Source of the DNA: DATKYV01 sp035528275
GTDB lineage: Bacteria > Acidobacteriota > Terriglobia > UBA7540
Length of the DNA: 26,940 bases
Assembly: GCA_035528275.1 (NCBI GenBank)
Contig: DATKYV010000171.1
Location: 1 to 26,940, forward strand
Direction: 5' to 3'
Below are positions 15,231 to 22,275 of the stretch, one piece after another; the stretch's first letter is position 1, and each line of letters begins with the position of its first letter. The position numbers and the translations under genes were made by a program. The notes beneath the pieces are model-generated. The model searched no databases and was not told the origin of the DNA. It saw nothing but the letters and a program-made list of their open reading frames with translations.

Positions 15231-15307
15231 GTGACGAGTGACGAGTGGCAAGTGACAAGGGCTGGCCAAACTTCATCAGCCGCTCACTCGTCACTTGTCG
15301 CTTTTTT
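15231..15307 (+). terminator. AGTGAC-type inverted repeat with T-run, shared end of the zinc-ribbon gene and hutU
   Basis: The arm at 15231-15247 (GTGACGAGTGACGAGTG) pairs at 15 of 17 positions with 15285-15301, with an inner GGCTG/CAGCC stem, and is followed by six T (15302-15307). It can end plus-strand transcription. The right arm also encodes the last residues and stop of HutU, so this repeat was apparently laid over the hutU end. Confidence 0.6.
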
Positions 15308-17005
15308 CCCCATCGGGATCTTCACACCCTTCCGCTTCGCAAAACGGATGGCTTCTTCATAGCCGGCGTCCGCGTGCCGGGCCACGCCGATTCCGGGATC
15401 GTTGGTGAGAACGCGCTGGATGCGCCGGGCCATTTCCGGCGTGCCGTCGGCCACGGTGACCTGCCCGGCGTGCAGTGAGTATCCGATCCCCACGCCGCCG
15501 CCGTTGTGAAACGAGACCCAGCTCGCGCCCGAGGCGGTGTTGAGCAGGGCATTGAGCACCGGCCAGTCGGCGATGGCGTCGCTACGGTCCTTCATGGATT
15601 CGGTCTCGCGAAATGGAGAGGCAACCGAGCCGCAATCGAGATGGTCACGCCCGATAACAATGGGCGCTTTCACGTCACCTCGCGCCACCAAGTCGTTCAA
15701 GCGTTCTCCGAACAACGCCCGCTCGCCGTAGCCCAACCAGCAAATGCGCGCCGGCAGACCCTGGAATTTTACGTGCTTCCTGGCCAAGCGAATCCATCGG
15801 TTGAGGATGGCATTCTCGGGAAAGAGTTCGAGCACCAGGTCGTCTGTGCGGTGGATGTCAGCAGGTTCTCCGGAAAGCGCCACCCAGCGGAACGGCCCGC
15901 GGCCCTCACAGAACAGCGGGCGAATGTATGCGGGAACGAAGCCCGGAAAGTTGTAGGCGTCCTTCACGCCGCCGTGCTCGAAGGCCATGGTGCGGATGTT
16001 GTTGCCATAATCGAAAGTGGCGGCGCCGAGCTTCTGTAATTCGAGCATGCCGGTGACGTGCCGGGCGATGGAATCGTACGAACGCCTCAAGTATTCGTCA
16101 GGGCTATTTCGCCGAAGTTCCTCCGCCTCTTGCAGGCTCAGCCCTGCGGGGATGTAACCGTTCAGGGGATCGTGAGCGCTAGTCTGGTCGGTCAGAAGAT
16201 CCGGCACCACGCCGCGCCGGGCGAGTTCGGGAATGACCTCCGCGCAATTTCCGATGAGCCCCACGGAGACGGGCTGCTTCTGCCGAACGGCGTTTTTCAG
16301 AATACGCAGAGCTTCGTCGAGGTCGTTGACGCAGATATCGCAGTAGCCGGTGCGAATGCGTCGCTTGATTTTGTCTCCGTCCACCTCGATACCCAGAAAC
16401 GCCGCGCCGTTAAGCGTGGCGGCCAGGGGCTGCGCGCCGCCCATGCCTCCCATGCCGCCGGAGACCACCAATTTGCCGGCGAGGTCGCTCGCAAAGTGTT
16501 TTTGTGCGGCGGCGGCAAACGTTTCGTAAGTTCCCTGCAGGATGCCCTGCGTGCCGATGTAGATCCAACTGCCGGCGGTCATCTGTCCGTACATGATGAG
16601 GCCGAGGCGTTCCAGTTCGCGAAACTTCTCCCACGTCGACCAGTGCCCGACCAAATTGGCGTTGGCGATCAGGACGCGCGGCGCCCATTCGTGGGTTTTG
16701 AAGACACCCACGGGCTTTCCCGACTGCACGAGCAGAGTCTCGTCGTTTTCAAGGTCCTTGAGCGACTCCACGATGGCGTGAAAGCACGCCCAGTTGCGCG
16801 CCGCCTTTCCCGTGCCGCCGTAGATGATGAGATCCTGCGGGCGCTCGGCGACCTCCTCGTCGAGGTTGTTCATCAGCATTCGCATGGCGGCTTCCTGCTG
16901 CCAGCCTTTGCAGGTGAGGCTCGTGCCGCGCGGCGCGCGAACCGGCCGGTAGGCTTCTTCCGTTGAAATTGGTTTTTCCTCGTGAGTGGTGCGGGGCCTG
17001 GACAT
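15284..17005 (-). CDS. hutU: Urocanate hydratase (urocanase)
   Basis: A 573-aa NAD+-dependent enzyme that adds water to urocanate to give imidazolone propionate, the second step of histidine breakdown. Signature blocks are LIIYGGTGKAARNW, GLIMYGQMTAGSWIYIGTQG, VVSGGMGGMGGAQPLA, LTDQTSAHDPLNGYIPAG, NNIRTMAFEHGG and LPARICWLGYGERA; the Cys in ICWLGYG matches the conserved active-site Cys of urocanases. Length fits. The ATG at 17005 is chosen because GGAGG is eight bases upstream; the ATG at 17011 is one base from it. A TAAGAT -10 lies at 17026-17031. The last residues (KKATSDE) and the stop are encoded by an AGTGAC intergenic repeat, so the natural C-terminus may have been altered. Confidence 0.96.
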   Translation of the reverse strand: MSRPRTTHEEKPISTEEAYRPVRAPRGTSLTCKGWQQEAAMRMLMNNLDEEVAERPQDLIIYGGTGKAARNWACFHAIVESLKDLENDETLLVQSGKPVGVFKTHEWAPRVLIANANLVGHWSTWEKFRELERLGLIMYGQMTAGSWIYIGTQGILQGTYETFAAAAQKHFASDLAGKLVVSGGMGGMGGAQPLAATLNGAAFLGIEVDGDKIKRRIRTGYCDICVNDLDEALRILKNAVRQKQPVSVGLIGNCAEVIPELARRGVVPDLLTDQTSAHDPLNGYIPAGLSLQEAEELRRNSPDEYLRRSYDSIARHVTGMLELQKLGAATFDYGNNIRTMAFEHGGVKDAYNFPGFVPAYIRPLFCEGRGPFRWVALSGEPADIHRTDDLVLELFPENAILNRWIRLARKHVKFQGLPARICWLGYGERALFGERLNDLVARGDVKAPIVIGRDHLDCGSVASPFRETESMKDRSDAIADWPVLNALLNTASGASWVSFHNGGGVGIGYSLHAGQVTVADGTPEMARRIQRVLTNDPGIGVARHADAGYEEAIRFAKRKGVKIPMGKKATSDE

Positions 17006-17025
17006 CCTCATGCCCTCCGGATTGA

Positions 17026-17031
17026 ATCTTA
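17026..17031 (-). promoter_or_regulatory. -10 element for hutU (TAAGAT)
   Basis: On the minus strand GGCTAAGATTC lies about 20 bases before the hutU ATG at 17005. There is no convincing -35. It resembles the fadD-type gene element at 17934-17942. Confidence 0.35.
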
Positions 17032-17408
17032 GCCCAAGGCTGAAGAAAGCGAAAGGCGACGCCGACCCAGGAGACGTTCGTGCGAGATCCTTCGGTGAAT
17101 GTCGTGCGGACCAACAAGATCGCGGTAGTTAGCCAGCGAAAGTCCTTTGGGCCTGGGGCTTGAAGGCGGAATTGTTGTGAGAAGACGCGCAACAATTCTT
17201 CGCTCGCTCCTTGGCGAGGGGGCGAGGTACCGACTGGCAGTAGTCCTCTTTTTCTCCCTTGCGCTTTCCCCCAACCCTCACTGCGGGCCCGAATCGGAGG
17301 ACAACCGGGCAGAAGTACCCCATGCGGCGCCTGACCGCAGCTTGAATGGCATTTGAAAAACCAGATGCGGTGCCTTACTCTGGGCGTGCGTTTCCCAAGG
17401 AGGATTCC
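17032..17408. other. Intergenic region between hutU and a secreted protein gene, with a perfect inverted repeat
   Basis: I see no convincing gene in these 377 bases; the short open frames lack ribosome sites and family features. The one clear structure is a perfect 9-bp inverted repeat, GAATTGTTG at 17169-17177 and CAACAATTC at 17190-17198, with a 12-base centre and no T-run. It could be an operator for hutU or the downstream gene, or a relic hairpin. Confidence 0.4.
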
Positions 17409-17777
17409 ATGCGCGTTTCGCGTATTGTCGTGTTTGTCTTCCTGTTCTGTTTCCTGAGCTCGCTTCTGTACGCCGCGGACGTCACCGGAAAGTGGACGGG
17501 CGGCTCGGACGGAGGCCCGCGCTGGGTTTTCAACTTCAAATCCGAAGGCAGCAAGATAACCGGCACGATGGCGGGCTCGGACGGCAAGGAGCGTCCCATC
17601 AAAGAGGGTAAGCTGGAGGGCGATGCCATCTCCTTCTCCGTGGATTCGGAGTGGCAGGGTGAGGCCATCAAACTGGTTGTGAAAGGAAAGGTTGCCGGCG
17701 ACGAGATGGAGCTTCGCATTGACAGAGATGACGGTGCCTGGGGCACCGACGCCGTCGTCAAGCGGTCGTCTGAATAG
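17409..17777 (+). CDS. Small secreted protein, probable beta-barrel/lipocalin-like
   Basis: A 122-aa protein with a clear Sec signal peptide (basic MRVSR, then IVVFVFLFCFLSSLLYA, cleavage near YAAD). The mature part begins DVTGKWTGGSDGGPRWVFNF and alternates short strands: KITGTMAGSDGKERPIKEGK, LEGDAISFSVD, IKLVVKGKVAGDEMELRI. The pattern G-KITGT-I-EGKLEGD-ISF-GKV-GDE is that of small secreted or periplasmic barrel proteins of unknown function frequent in Acidobacteriota and Planctomycetota. AAGGAGGA lies five bases before the ATG at 17409, which is why this start is chosen over an upstream open frame to 17346. No function can be given. It is followed by an acyl-CoA synthetase gene with its own promoter element. 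Confidence 0.8.
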   Translation: MRVSRIVVFVFLFCFLSSLLYAADVTGKWTGGSDGGPRWVFNFKSEGSKITGTMAGSDGKERPIKEGKLEGDAISFSVDSEWQGEAIKLVVKGKVAGDEMELRIDRDDGAWGTDAVVKRSSE

Positions 17778-17933
17778 TGATTGCCGGGCGCGATAAGCCC
17801 GCCATTCTCGACGGGTCGCGGCCGGCATCAGGTGCTGGACCCTCCCCAGGGGCATGAGGGCTGCATCGCAATCGTTGGGCAGCGAATCGGAAGTTCGCGC
17901 CCCGCGCCGGCGCCGTGCGGCCAGCCCGGGCTG

Positions 17934-17942
17934 TGCTAAGAT
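17934..17942 (+). promoter_or_regulatory. Extended -10 element (TGCTAAGAT) for the acyl-CoA synthetase gene
   Basis: TGCTAAGAT lies about 41 bases before the ATG at 17984. There is no good -35. It is one of the recurring TGCTANNNT elements in this window. Confidence 0.4.
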
Positions 17943-17983
17943 GGCCGGGGGCAGAAACCAAATCCGCTCCTGATTCTGACCGC

Positions 17984-19849
17984 ATGGGCTCCAGCGAATT
18001 CCACACTCTTGCCGGCCTTTTCATCTCTGCCGTCGAGCAGCATCCCAAGCCGGACACCTTCCTTTCCAAATCCGCCGGGAAATACCAGGCAATTTCCTCT
18101 GTTGAAGCGATGCGGCAGGTCGCGGCGCTGGCGCAAGGGCTGGAACGCCTGGGGCTTGGGCGCGGCGACCGCCTGGCGATTCTTTCCGAGAACCGCCTGG
18201 AGTGGGCGCTCACCGACTACGCCGCGCTGGGGATGGGTGCGATTGACGTTCCCATCTATCCCACGCTGCTCGAGCCCGACATCGAATACATCCTGCGCGA
18301 CTCGGGCGCGAGGGGAGTTGTGGTTTCTTCAGTAGTGCAAATCAAGAAGGTGCTGAAGGTCTTGCCCCGGCTGCCGGATTTGAGATTCATCCTCAGTATG
18401 GACCGTGTGAGCTTCTCCGGGTCGCACGCCCAGCATTGGCATCGCCTAGTGAAGGACTATATGAATGGCTCCCCCGATCCGGTCCCGGCCTTCCGACAGA
18501 AATCTTTGGAAGTCCGGCCGGAAGACGCGGCGACGCTTCTTTACACCTCCGGGACAATGGGAGAGCCCAAAGGTGTTGTCCTTACTCATGCGAACATCAT
18601 CTCGAACGTCCAGGCCTGCCGAAATCTCTTCTCGTTTGGCCCCGAGGATATTGGATTCTCGTTTCTGCCCCTCAGCCACGTTTTCGAGCGGATGCTCGAC
18701 TATTTTTATTTGTCGCGCGGGGTTTCCATCGCCTATGTGGAGAACCCGGACGCCATGCCGCAGAACCTGCTCGAAGTGCGGCCCACGGTGATGGCCGTGG
18801 TCCCGCGCGTTCTGGAGAAAATCCAGGAGCGGGTGATGGAGGCTGTCCGGCAGGCGCCGGCATTCCGCCAGAAGATGTTCCACTGGTCGGTCAAGGTTTG
18901 CCAGCGCCGCCTGCCATATGTTCTCGAGGGACGGATGCCGCCGCTGTTCCTTCGCCTGCAACACGCCGTCGCCGATCGACTGATCTGCTCCAAAGTTCGC
19001 CAGCGCATGGGCGACCGCTTGCGCATGATGATCTCCGGGTCGGCGCCCTTGCGGCCCGAGCTTGCGGAATTTTTCCACGCCATGGGTTTGCCGGTTTACG
19101 AAGGCTACGGTCTGACAGAGACATCGCCCGTTATTTCCGTCAACCACCCAGGCCGCATCAAGCTGGGTACGGTGGGTCCCATCATTCACGGTGTCGAAGT
19201 CAAGCTGGGCGAAGAGTTGGTGGACGAAGAGGGCCATGCTGGCCGGGAAATTCTGGTGCGCGGACCGAACGTCACACCCGGGTACTACAAACGTGACGAA
19301 GACAACCGCCAGGCATTTCACGAGGGTTGGTTCGCGACGGGAGACCTGGGGGCGGTTGACTCAGAGGGATTCCTCTCCATCACCGGCCGGAAGAAAAACC
19401 TGTTCAAGACCTCGGGAGGGAAATACGTCTCTCCCGAAAAGCTCGAGGGATTGTTCCAGGGCCACCCTTACATTGCGCAAATCCTGGTAGTGGGCGATGG
19501 CCGCCGCTTTGTCAGCGCTCTGATCGTGCCCAATTTTGAGCGATTGGAAGCGTTGGCTCGCGAGCGAGGCATCGCTATCTCGACGCGCACGGAGCTGGTC
19601 GCCAATGCGGAAATTCAATTGTTCATGACGCAGCAGGTGGAGGAGGCGACGCCCCGGCTCGCCCCTCACGAAAAGATCCGCCAAGTGACTTTGTTAACGC
19701 ATGAATTCACGATTGCGGCCGGGGAGCTGACCCCCACACTGAAAATCCGGCGAGGAGTCGCGGAGGAAAGATATCACGACGTGATCGAAGAAATGTATCG
19801 CCGCTCCAGCCCGGAACGCCCCCTCGTCTCGACGCCTTCGCAGAAATAG
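17984..19849 (+). CDS. Long-chain fatty acid-CoA ligase (AMP-forming)
   Basis: A 621-aa ANL-superfamily adenylating enzyme of the long-chain acyl-CoA synthetase branch (FadD15/FACL-like). The P-loop motif is TLLYTSGTMGEPKGVVLTHA; the next conserved sections are FSFLPLSHVFERMLDYFYLS, LRMMISGSAPLRPELAEFF and YEGYGLTETSPVISVN. The motif with the adenylate-binding Asp is EGWFATGDLGAVDSEGFLSI then TGRKKNLFKTSGGKYVSPE. The C-terminal part has PTLKIRRGVAEERY, where the family Lys that helps adenylation is found. It activates fatty acids to acyl-CoA with ATP for beta-oxidation or lipid synthesis, probably at the inner membrane face. The ATG at 17984 starts the conserved region; an upstream frame to 17915 crosses the promoter element. 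No Shine-Dalgarno is obvious. Confidence 0.93.
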   Translation: MGSSEFHTLAGLFISAVEQHPKPDTFLSKSAGKYQAISSVEAMRQVAALAQGLERLGLGRGDRLAILSENRLEWALTDYAALGMGAIDVPIYPTLLEPDIEYILRDSGARGVVVSSVVQIKKVLKVLPRLPDLRFILSMDRVSFSGSHAQHWHRLVKDYMNGSPDPVPAFRQKSLEVRPEDAATLLYTSGTMGEPKGVVLTHANIISNVQACRNLFSFGPEDIGFSFLPLSHVFERMLDYFYLSRGVSIAYVENPDAMPQNLLEVRPTVMAVVPRVLEKIQERVMEAVRQAPAFRQKMFHWSVKVCQRRLPYVLEGRMPPLFLRLQHAVADRLICSKVRQRMGDRLRMMISGSAPLRPELAEFFHAMGLPVYEGYGLTETSPVISVNHPGRIKLGTVGPIIHGVEVKLGEELVDEEGHAGREILVRGPNVTPGYYKRDEDNRQAFHEGWFATGDLGAVDSEGFLSITGRKKNLFKTSGGKYVSPEKLEGLFQGHPYIAQILVVGDGRRFVSALIVPNFERLEALARERGIAISTRTELVANAEIQLFMTQQVEEATPRLAPHEKIRQVTLLTHEFTIAAGELTPTLKIRRGVAEERYHDVIEEMYRRSSPERPLVSTPSQK

Positions 19850-19891
19850 CGCCTCAGCACGCCACTTGGCCTCTTGACGTTTCGGCCTGAT

Positions 19892-20539
19892 TCAGGGCAA
19901 CTCTTTGATCCGGATCTTGCGGAACTCCGCCAGCGCGTCGTGGCCCAGGAATCCGATGTGCCCCTTGGTGCGCGCCAGTCCCGGGTGCTTCTTGAGGACC
20001 GCGGGATCTTTGACGTCGTCGAGATTTGCCTCCACGATGACGTGGCCGTTTACGGTCACCTTGATGTGCCGGCCGTCGGCGAGGATTTCTTCTTCGTTCC
20101 ACTCCCCGGCCTTCTTCAGGAAGCCGCGCTTGGCGGGAACGACGTCATAGATGGAGCCGTGGTATTGCGCGGGGCGCAGGTCCTTGTACTGGGGCGCGTC
20201 GTTGTCGAGGATTTGGATCTCCATCCCCACGTAGGCGACGTCGCCTTCCAGCGGCGTCCGAATGCCCACCCCGTTATTGCCCCCGGGCTCGACCCGGAAT
20301 TCGAAGCGGAAAGCGAAGTTGCCATACTCCTTCTCGGTGAGAAGATTGCCGCCGCCATCCTTCGGGCAGACCAGCAGGCCGTCCTTGACGACATAGCCAG
20401 GGCCGTGCCCACCGACCAGCGTCCAACCTTTCAGCGTCTTCCCGTCGAAGAGGGAAACGAACCCGGCCTCCGGGGCCGCGAGGGCGGGCAGAGCTAGAAG
20501 CAGAGCCAAAGCGAAGAGCAGATAATTTTGTCTCATCAT
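19892..20539 (-). CDS. Secreted DUF1080 (3-keto-disaccharide hydrolase-like) protein
   Basis: A 215-aa single-domain protein of the DUF1080 family. A signal peptide (MMRQNYLLFALALLLALPAL, cleavage near ALAAPE) is followed by GFVSLFDGKTLKGWTLVGG, YVVKDGLLVCPKDGGGNLLT, YGNFAFRFEFRVEPGGNNGV, GIRTP, GMEIQILDND and WNEEEILADGRHIKVTVNGH. The concanavalin-like fold and the FDGKTLKGW start are typical. Relatives are sugar-binding or hydrolyse 3-keto-glucosides, and are abundant in Acidobacteriota and Planctomycetota. The ATG at 20539 is chosen because AAGGAT lies just upstream; a GTG at 20557 is open in frame. It lies convergent with the acyl-CoA synthetase gene and divergent from thiG. Export is predicted; the substrate is unknown. 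Confidence 0.87.
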   Translation of the reverse strand: MMRQNYLLFALALLLALPALAAPEAGFVSLFDGKTLKGWTLVGGHGPGYVVKDGLLVCPKDGGGNLLTEKEYGNFAFRFEFRVEPGGNNGVGIRTPLEGDVAYVGMEIQILDNDAPQYKDLRPAQYHGSIYDVVPAKRGFLKKAGEWNEEEILADGRHIKVTVNGHVIVEANLDDVKDPAVLKKHPGLARTKGHIGFLGHDALAEFRKIRIKELP

Positions 20540-20641
20540 AGCCTTATCCTTTATCACGGTCCGGCTGTCCTTGCAACCGTGCCGTCGGTTGCGCGTCAGC
20601 GGCCAGGCGGCTTGAATCGTACTCCTCTCCTGTGCAGGATT

Positions 20642-20670
20642 TGCTTTCCCGGTGCTCAGCGACTAGAATG
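20642..20670 (+). promoter_or_regulatory. Sigma70-like promoter for thiG
   Basis: TTGCTT at 20642-20647, a 17-base spacer and TAGAAT at 20665-20670. The predicted start is near 20677, giving a leader of about 66 bases. Confidence 0.6.
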
Positions 20671-20676
20671 GCTTGG

Positions 20677-20696
20677 GTGATCCCGTAGGATCGCCT
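20677..20696 (+). promoter_or_regulatory. First stem-loop of the thiG leader
   Basis: GGTGATCC (20677-20684), loop CGTA, GGATCGCC (20689-20696): an eight-pair stem with one G-U pair, beginning at the expected 5' end of the mRNA. Confidence 0.5.
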
Positions 20697-20703
20697 GGGG
20701 TAG

Positions 20704-20732
20704 GAGGAGGGGCCTGCCCCCCCCTCATTTTT
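20704..20732 (+). terminator. Terminator-like second stem-loop in the thiG leader (possible attenuator)
   Basis: GAGGAGGGGC (20704-20713) can pair with the C-rich arm ending CCCTC (20716-20726), with one mismatch, and is followed by TTTTT (20728-20732). It lies between the promoter and the GGGAG ribosome site at 20733-20737. I do not see the conserved elements of a TPP riboswitch. Confidence 0.5.
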
Positions 20733-20743
20733 GGGAGTTTCAG

Positions 20744-21523
20744 ATGCATAACGACGTCCTGCGAATTGCGGGTAGGGAATTCCGCTCGCGCCTAATTGTG
20801 GGCACGGGGAAATACCGAAACTTCCAGGAAATGGTGCGCGCCCACGAGGCGTCGGGCGCCGAAATCGTCACCGTGGCCGTTCGGCGCGTGAATTTGACGG
20901 ACCGCACCAAGGAGTCGATGCTCGACTACATCGACACCAAGAAATTCTTCATCCTGCCGAACACCGCCGGCTGCTACTCGGCCGAGGAGGCCGTCCGCGC
21001 CGCGCGCCTGGGGCGGGAGGTGGGACTCTCGAACTGGGTGAAACTGGAAGTCATCGGCGACGAAAAAACGCTCTTCCCCGATAACTTCGAGCTGGTCAAG
21101 GCCACCGAGACCCTGGTGAAAGAGGGTTTCGTGGTGATGCCCTACACGAACGACGACCTCATCTCCGCGCGGCGGCTCATCGACGCCGGCGCCGCTGCTG
21201 TGATGCCTCTCGGCGCGCCCATCGGTTCCGGGCTGGGCATCCAGAATCCCGCCAATATCCGCATCCTGCGCGAAATGATTACCAGCGTTCCCTTAATCGT
21301 CGACGCCGGAGTCGGCACCGCCTCGGACGCCGCCGTGGCCATGGAACTCGGCGCCGACGCCGTGTTGATGAATACCGGCATCGCCGGCGCGCAGGACCCC
21401 GTCCTCATGGCCGAGGCCATGAAACATGCCGTCCTCGCCGGCCGCCAGGCCTACCTCGCCGGCCGCATGCAGAAAAAGTTGTATGCAACAGCCTCCAGCC
21501 CGCTCGAAGGAGTGGTTAGGTAG
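20744..21523 (+). CDS. thiG: Thiazole synthase
   Basis: A 259-aa TIM-barrel enzyme that builds the thiazole phosphate ring of thiamin from deoxyxylulose phosphate, dehydroglycine and sulfur carried on ThiS. Conserved blocks are FRSRLIVGTGKYRNFQEM, TVAVRRVNLTD, LPNTAGCYSAEEAVR, NWVKLEVIGDEKTLFPD (with the Schiff-base Lys of the family), AVMPLGAPIGSGLGIQN, IVDAGVGTASDAAVAMELG and AVLMNTGIAGAQDPV. Length is normal. The ATG has GGGAG six bases upstream. No thiS, thiF, thiH/O or other thiamin gene is in the window, so thiG stands alone here and must work with proteins encoded elsewhere. Its leader carries two stem-loops, the second terminator-like, so control by premature termination is possible. 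Confidence 0.96.
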   Translation: MHNDVLRIAGREFRSRLIVGTGKYRNFQEMVRAHEASGAEIVTVAVRRVNLTDRTKESMLDYIDTKKFFILPNTAGCYSAEEAVRAARLGREVGLSNWVKLEVIGDEKTLFPDNFELVKATETLVKEGFVVMPYTNDDLISARRLIDAGAAAVMPLGAPIGSGLGIQNPANIRILREMITSVPLIVDAGVGTASDAAVAMELGADAVLMNTGIAGAQDPVLMAEAMKHAVLAGRQAYLAGRMQKKLYATASSPLEGVVR

Positions 21524-21596
21524 CGCAGACCTGTCCTTTAAGTCTACGGCTCTTCGCGGGTGGTGCCCCCGTCGCCTTTCTTGTGATGGGCGTGGG

Positions 21597-21614
21597 GCGG
21601 CGAACGTTCGCCGC
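21597..21614. other. Perfect 18-bp palindrome downstream of thiG
   Basis: GCGGCGAAC followed at once by GTTCGCCGC, flanked by G-rich sequence and not by a T-run. It could be a hairpin end to thiG or a binding site ahead of the vapBC promoter; nothing decides this. Confidence 0.35.
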
Positions 21615-21659
21615 GGGGCGTCATACGAAATAATCATCGATGCCTAATTCGTTTTACGC

Positions 21660-21665
21660 TATACT
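21660..21665 (+). promoter_or_regulatory. -10 element (TATACT) for the vapBC pair
   Basis: TATACT lies 17 bases before the antitoxin ATG. The -35 position has no good match. The site is where the VapB protein would be expected to autoregulate. Confidence 0.4.
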
Positions 21666-21682
21666 TTGAGCGGCAGGTTTAT

Positions 21683-21889
21683 ATGGACACCGTCAAAGTC
21701 TCGCCCAAGTATCAAGTCGTCATTCCCCGCCGGGTACGGCGCGAGCTGGGGATTCGCCCCGGGCAAAGAATTCGCGTTTTGCTTTACCAGGGACGCCTGG
21801 AATTCATCCCGCTTAAAAACATGAAAAAGATGCGAGGTTTTCTCGAGGGGATCGACACCACTGTCGAGCGTGAGCCGGACCGCGCATGA
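21683..21889 (+). CDS. vapB: AbrB/MazE-type antitoxin (VapB-like)
   Basis: A 68-aa protein with a swapped-hairpin AbrB domain at residues 1-45: MDTVKVSPKYQVVIPRRVRR then ELGIRPGQRIRVLLYQG. The V-SPKYQVVIP-VR-LGI-PG pattern is typical and binds DNA as a dimer. The C-terminal tail (FLEGIDTTVEREPDRA) is acidic and would wrap the toxin. The gene overlaps the following PIN gene by the four bases ATGA. It is expected to neutralise the toxin and to repress the shared promoter, whose -10 lies just upstream. GGCAGG precedes the ATG. Confidence 0.9.
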   Translation: MDTVKVSPKYQVVIPRRVRRELGIRPGQRIRVLLYQGRLEFIPLKNMKKMRGFLEGIDTTVEREPDRA

Positions 21890-22266
21890 ACCTCGTAGAC
21901 TCCTCTGGCTGGCTGGAGTATTTCGCCAACGGGCCGAACGCGGACTTCTTCGCTCCGGCGATTGAAGGGGCGGCAAAGCTCGTGGTTCCGACGATCTGCC
22001 TCCTGGAAGTCTTCAAGCGAGTTCTCCAGCAACGCGGTGAGAGCGACGCGCTCAGAGCCGTGGCGCAGATGCAGCAGGGTCAGGTTGTGGAACTCGGCAG
22101 TTCGCTGGCTTTGAGTGCCGCCAAGATCGGCTACGATTTGAAATTGCCCCTGACAGACAGCGTGATTCTTGCTACCGCCCGCGCCTGTGATGCAGTGATC
22201 TGGACTCAGGACGCCGATTTCGCGCGGATCAAAGGTGTGAAGTACGTGGCGAGGCGCGCCCGTTAA
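21886..22266 (+). CDS. vapC: PIN-domain ribonuclease toxin (VapC)
   Basis: A 126-aa PIN protein with all expected acidic residues: Asp5 in MNLVDSSGWLEYF, Glu in PTICLLEVFKRVLQQRG, Asp in LKLPLTDSVILATARAC and Asp in WTQDADFARIKGVKYV. VapC proteins cleave RNA with Mg2+ or Mn2+. It is translationally coupled to the AbrB-type antitoxin gene (ATGA overlap), the standard vapBC layout. The target RNA is unknown. It differs clearly in sequence from the other PIN protein of this window, so the two modules are not recent copies of each other. Confidence 0.92.
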   Translation: MNLVDSSGWLEYFANGPNADFFAPAIEGAAKLVVPTICLLEVFKRVLQQRGESDALRAVAQMQQGQVVELGSSLALSAAKIGYDLKLPLTDSVILATARACDAVIWTQDADFARIKGVKYVARRAR

Positions 22267-22275
22267 CTGCGCGGT

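Noticed and set aside
20677..20743. TPP riboswitch before thiG
   Set aside because: The conserved CTGAGA and ACCTGATCTGG-type segments are not found, and the leader is too short.
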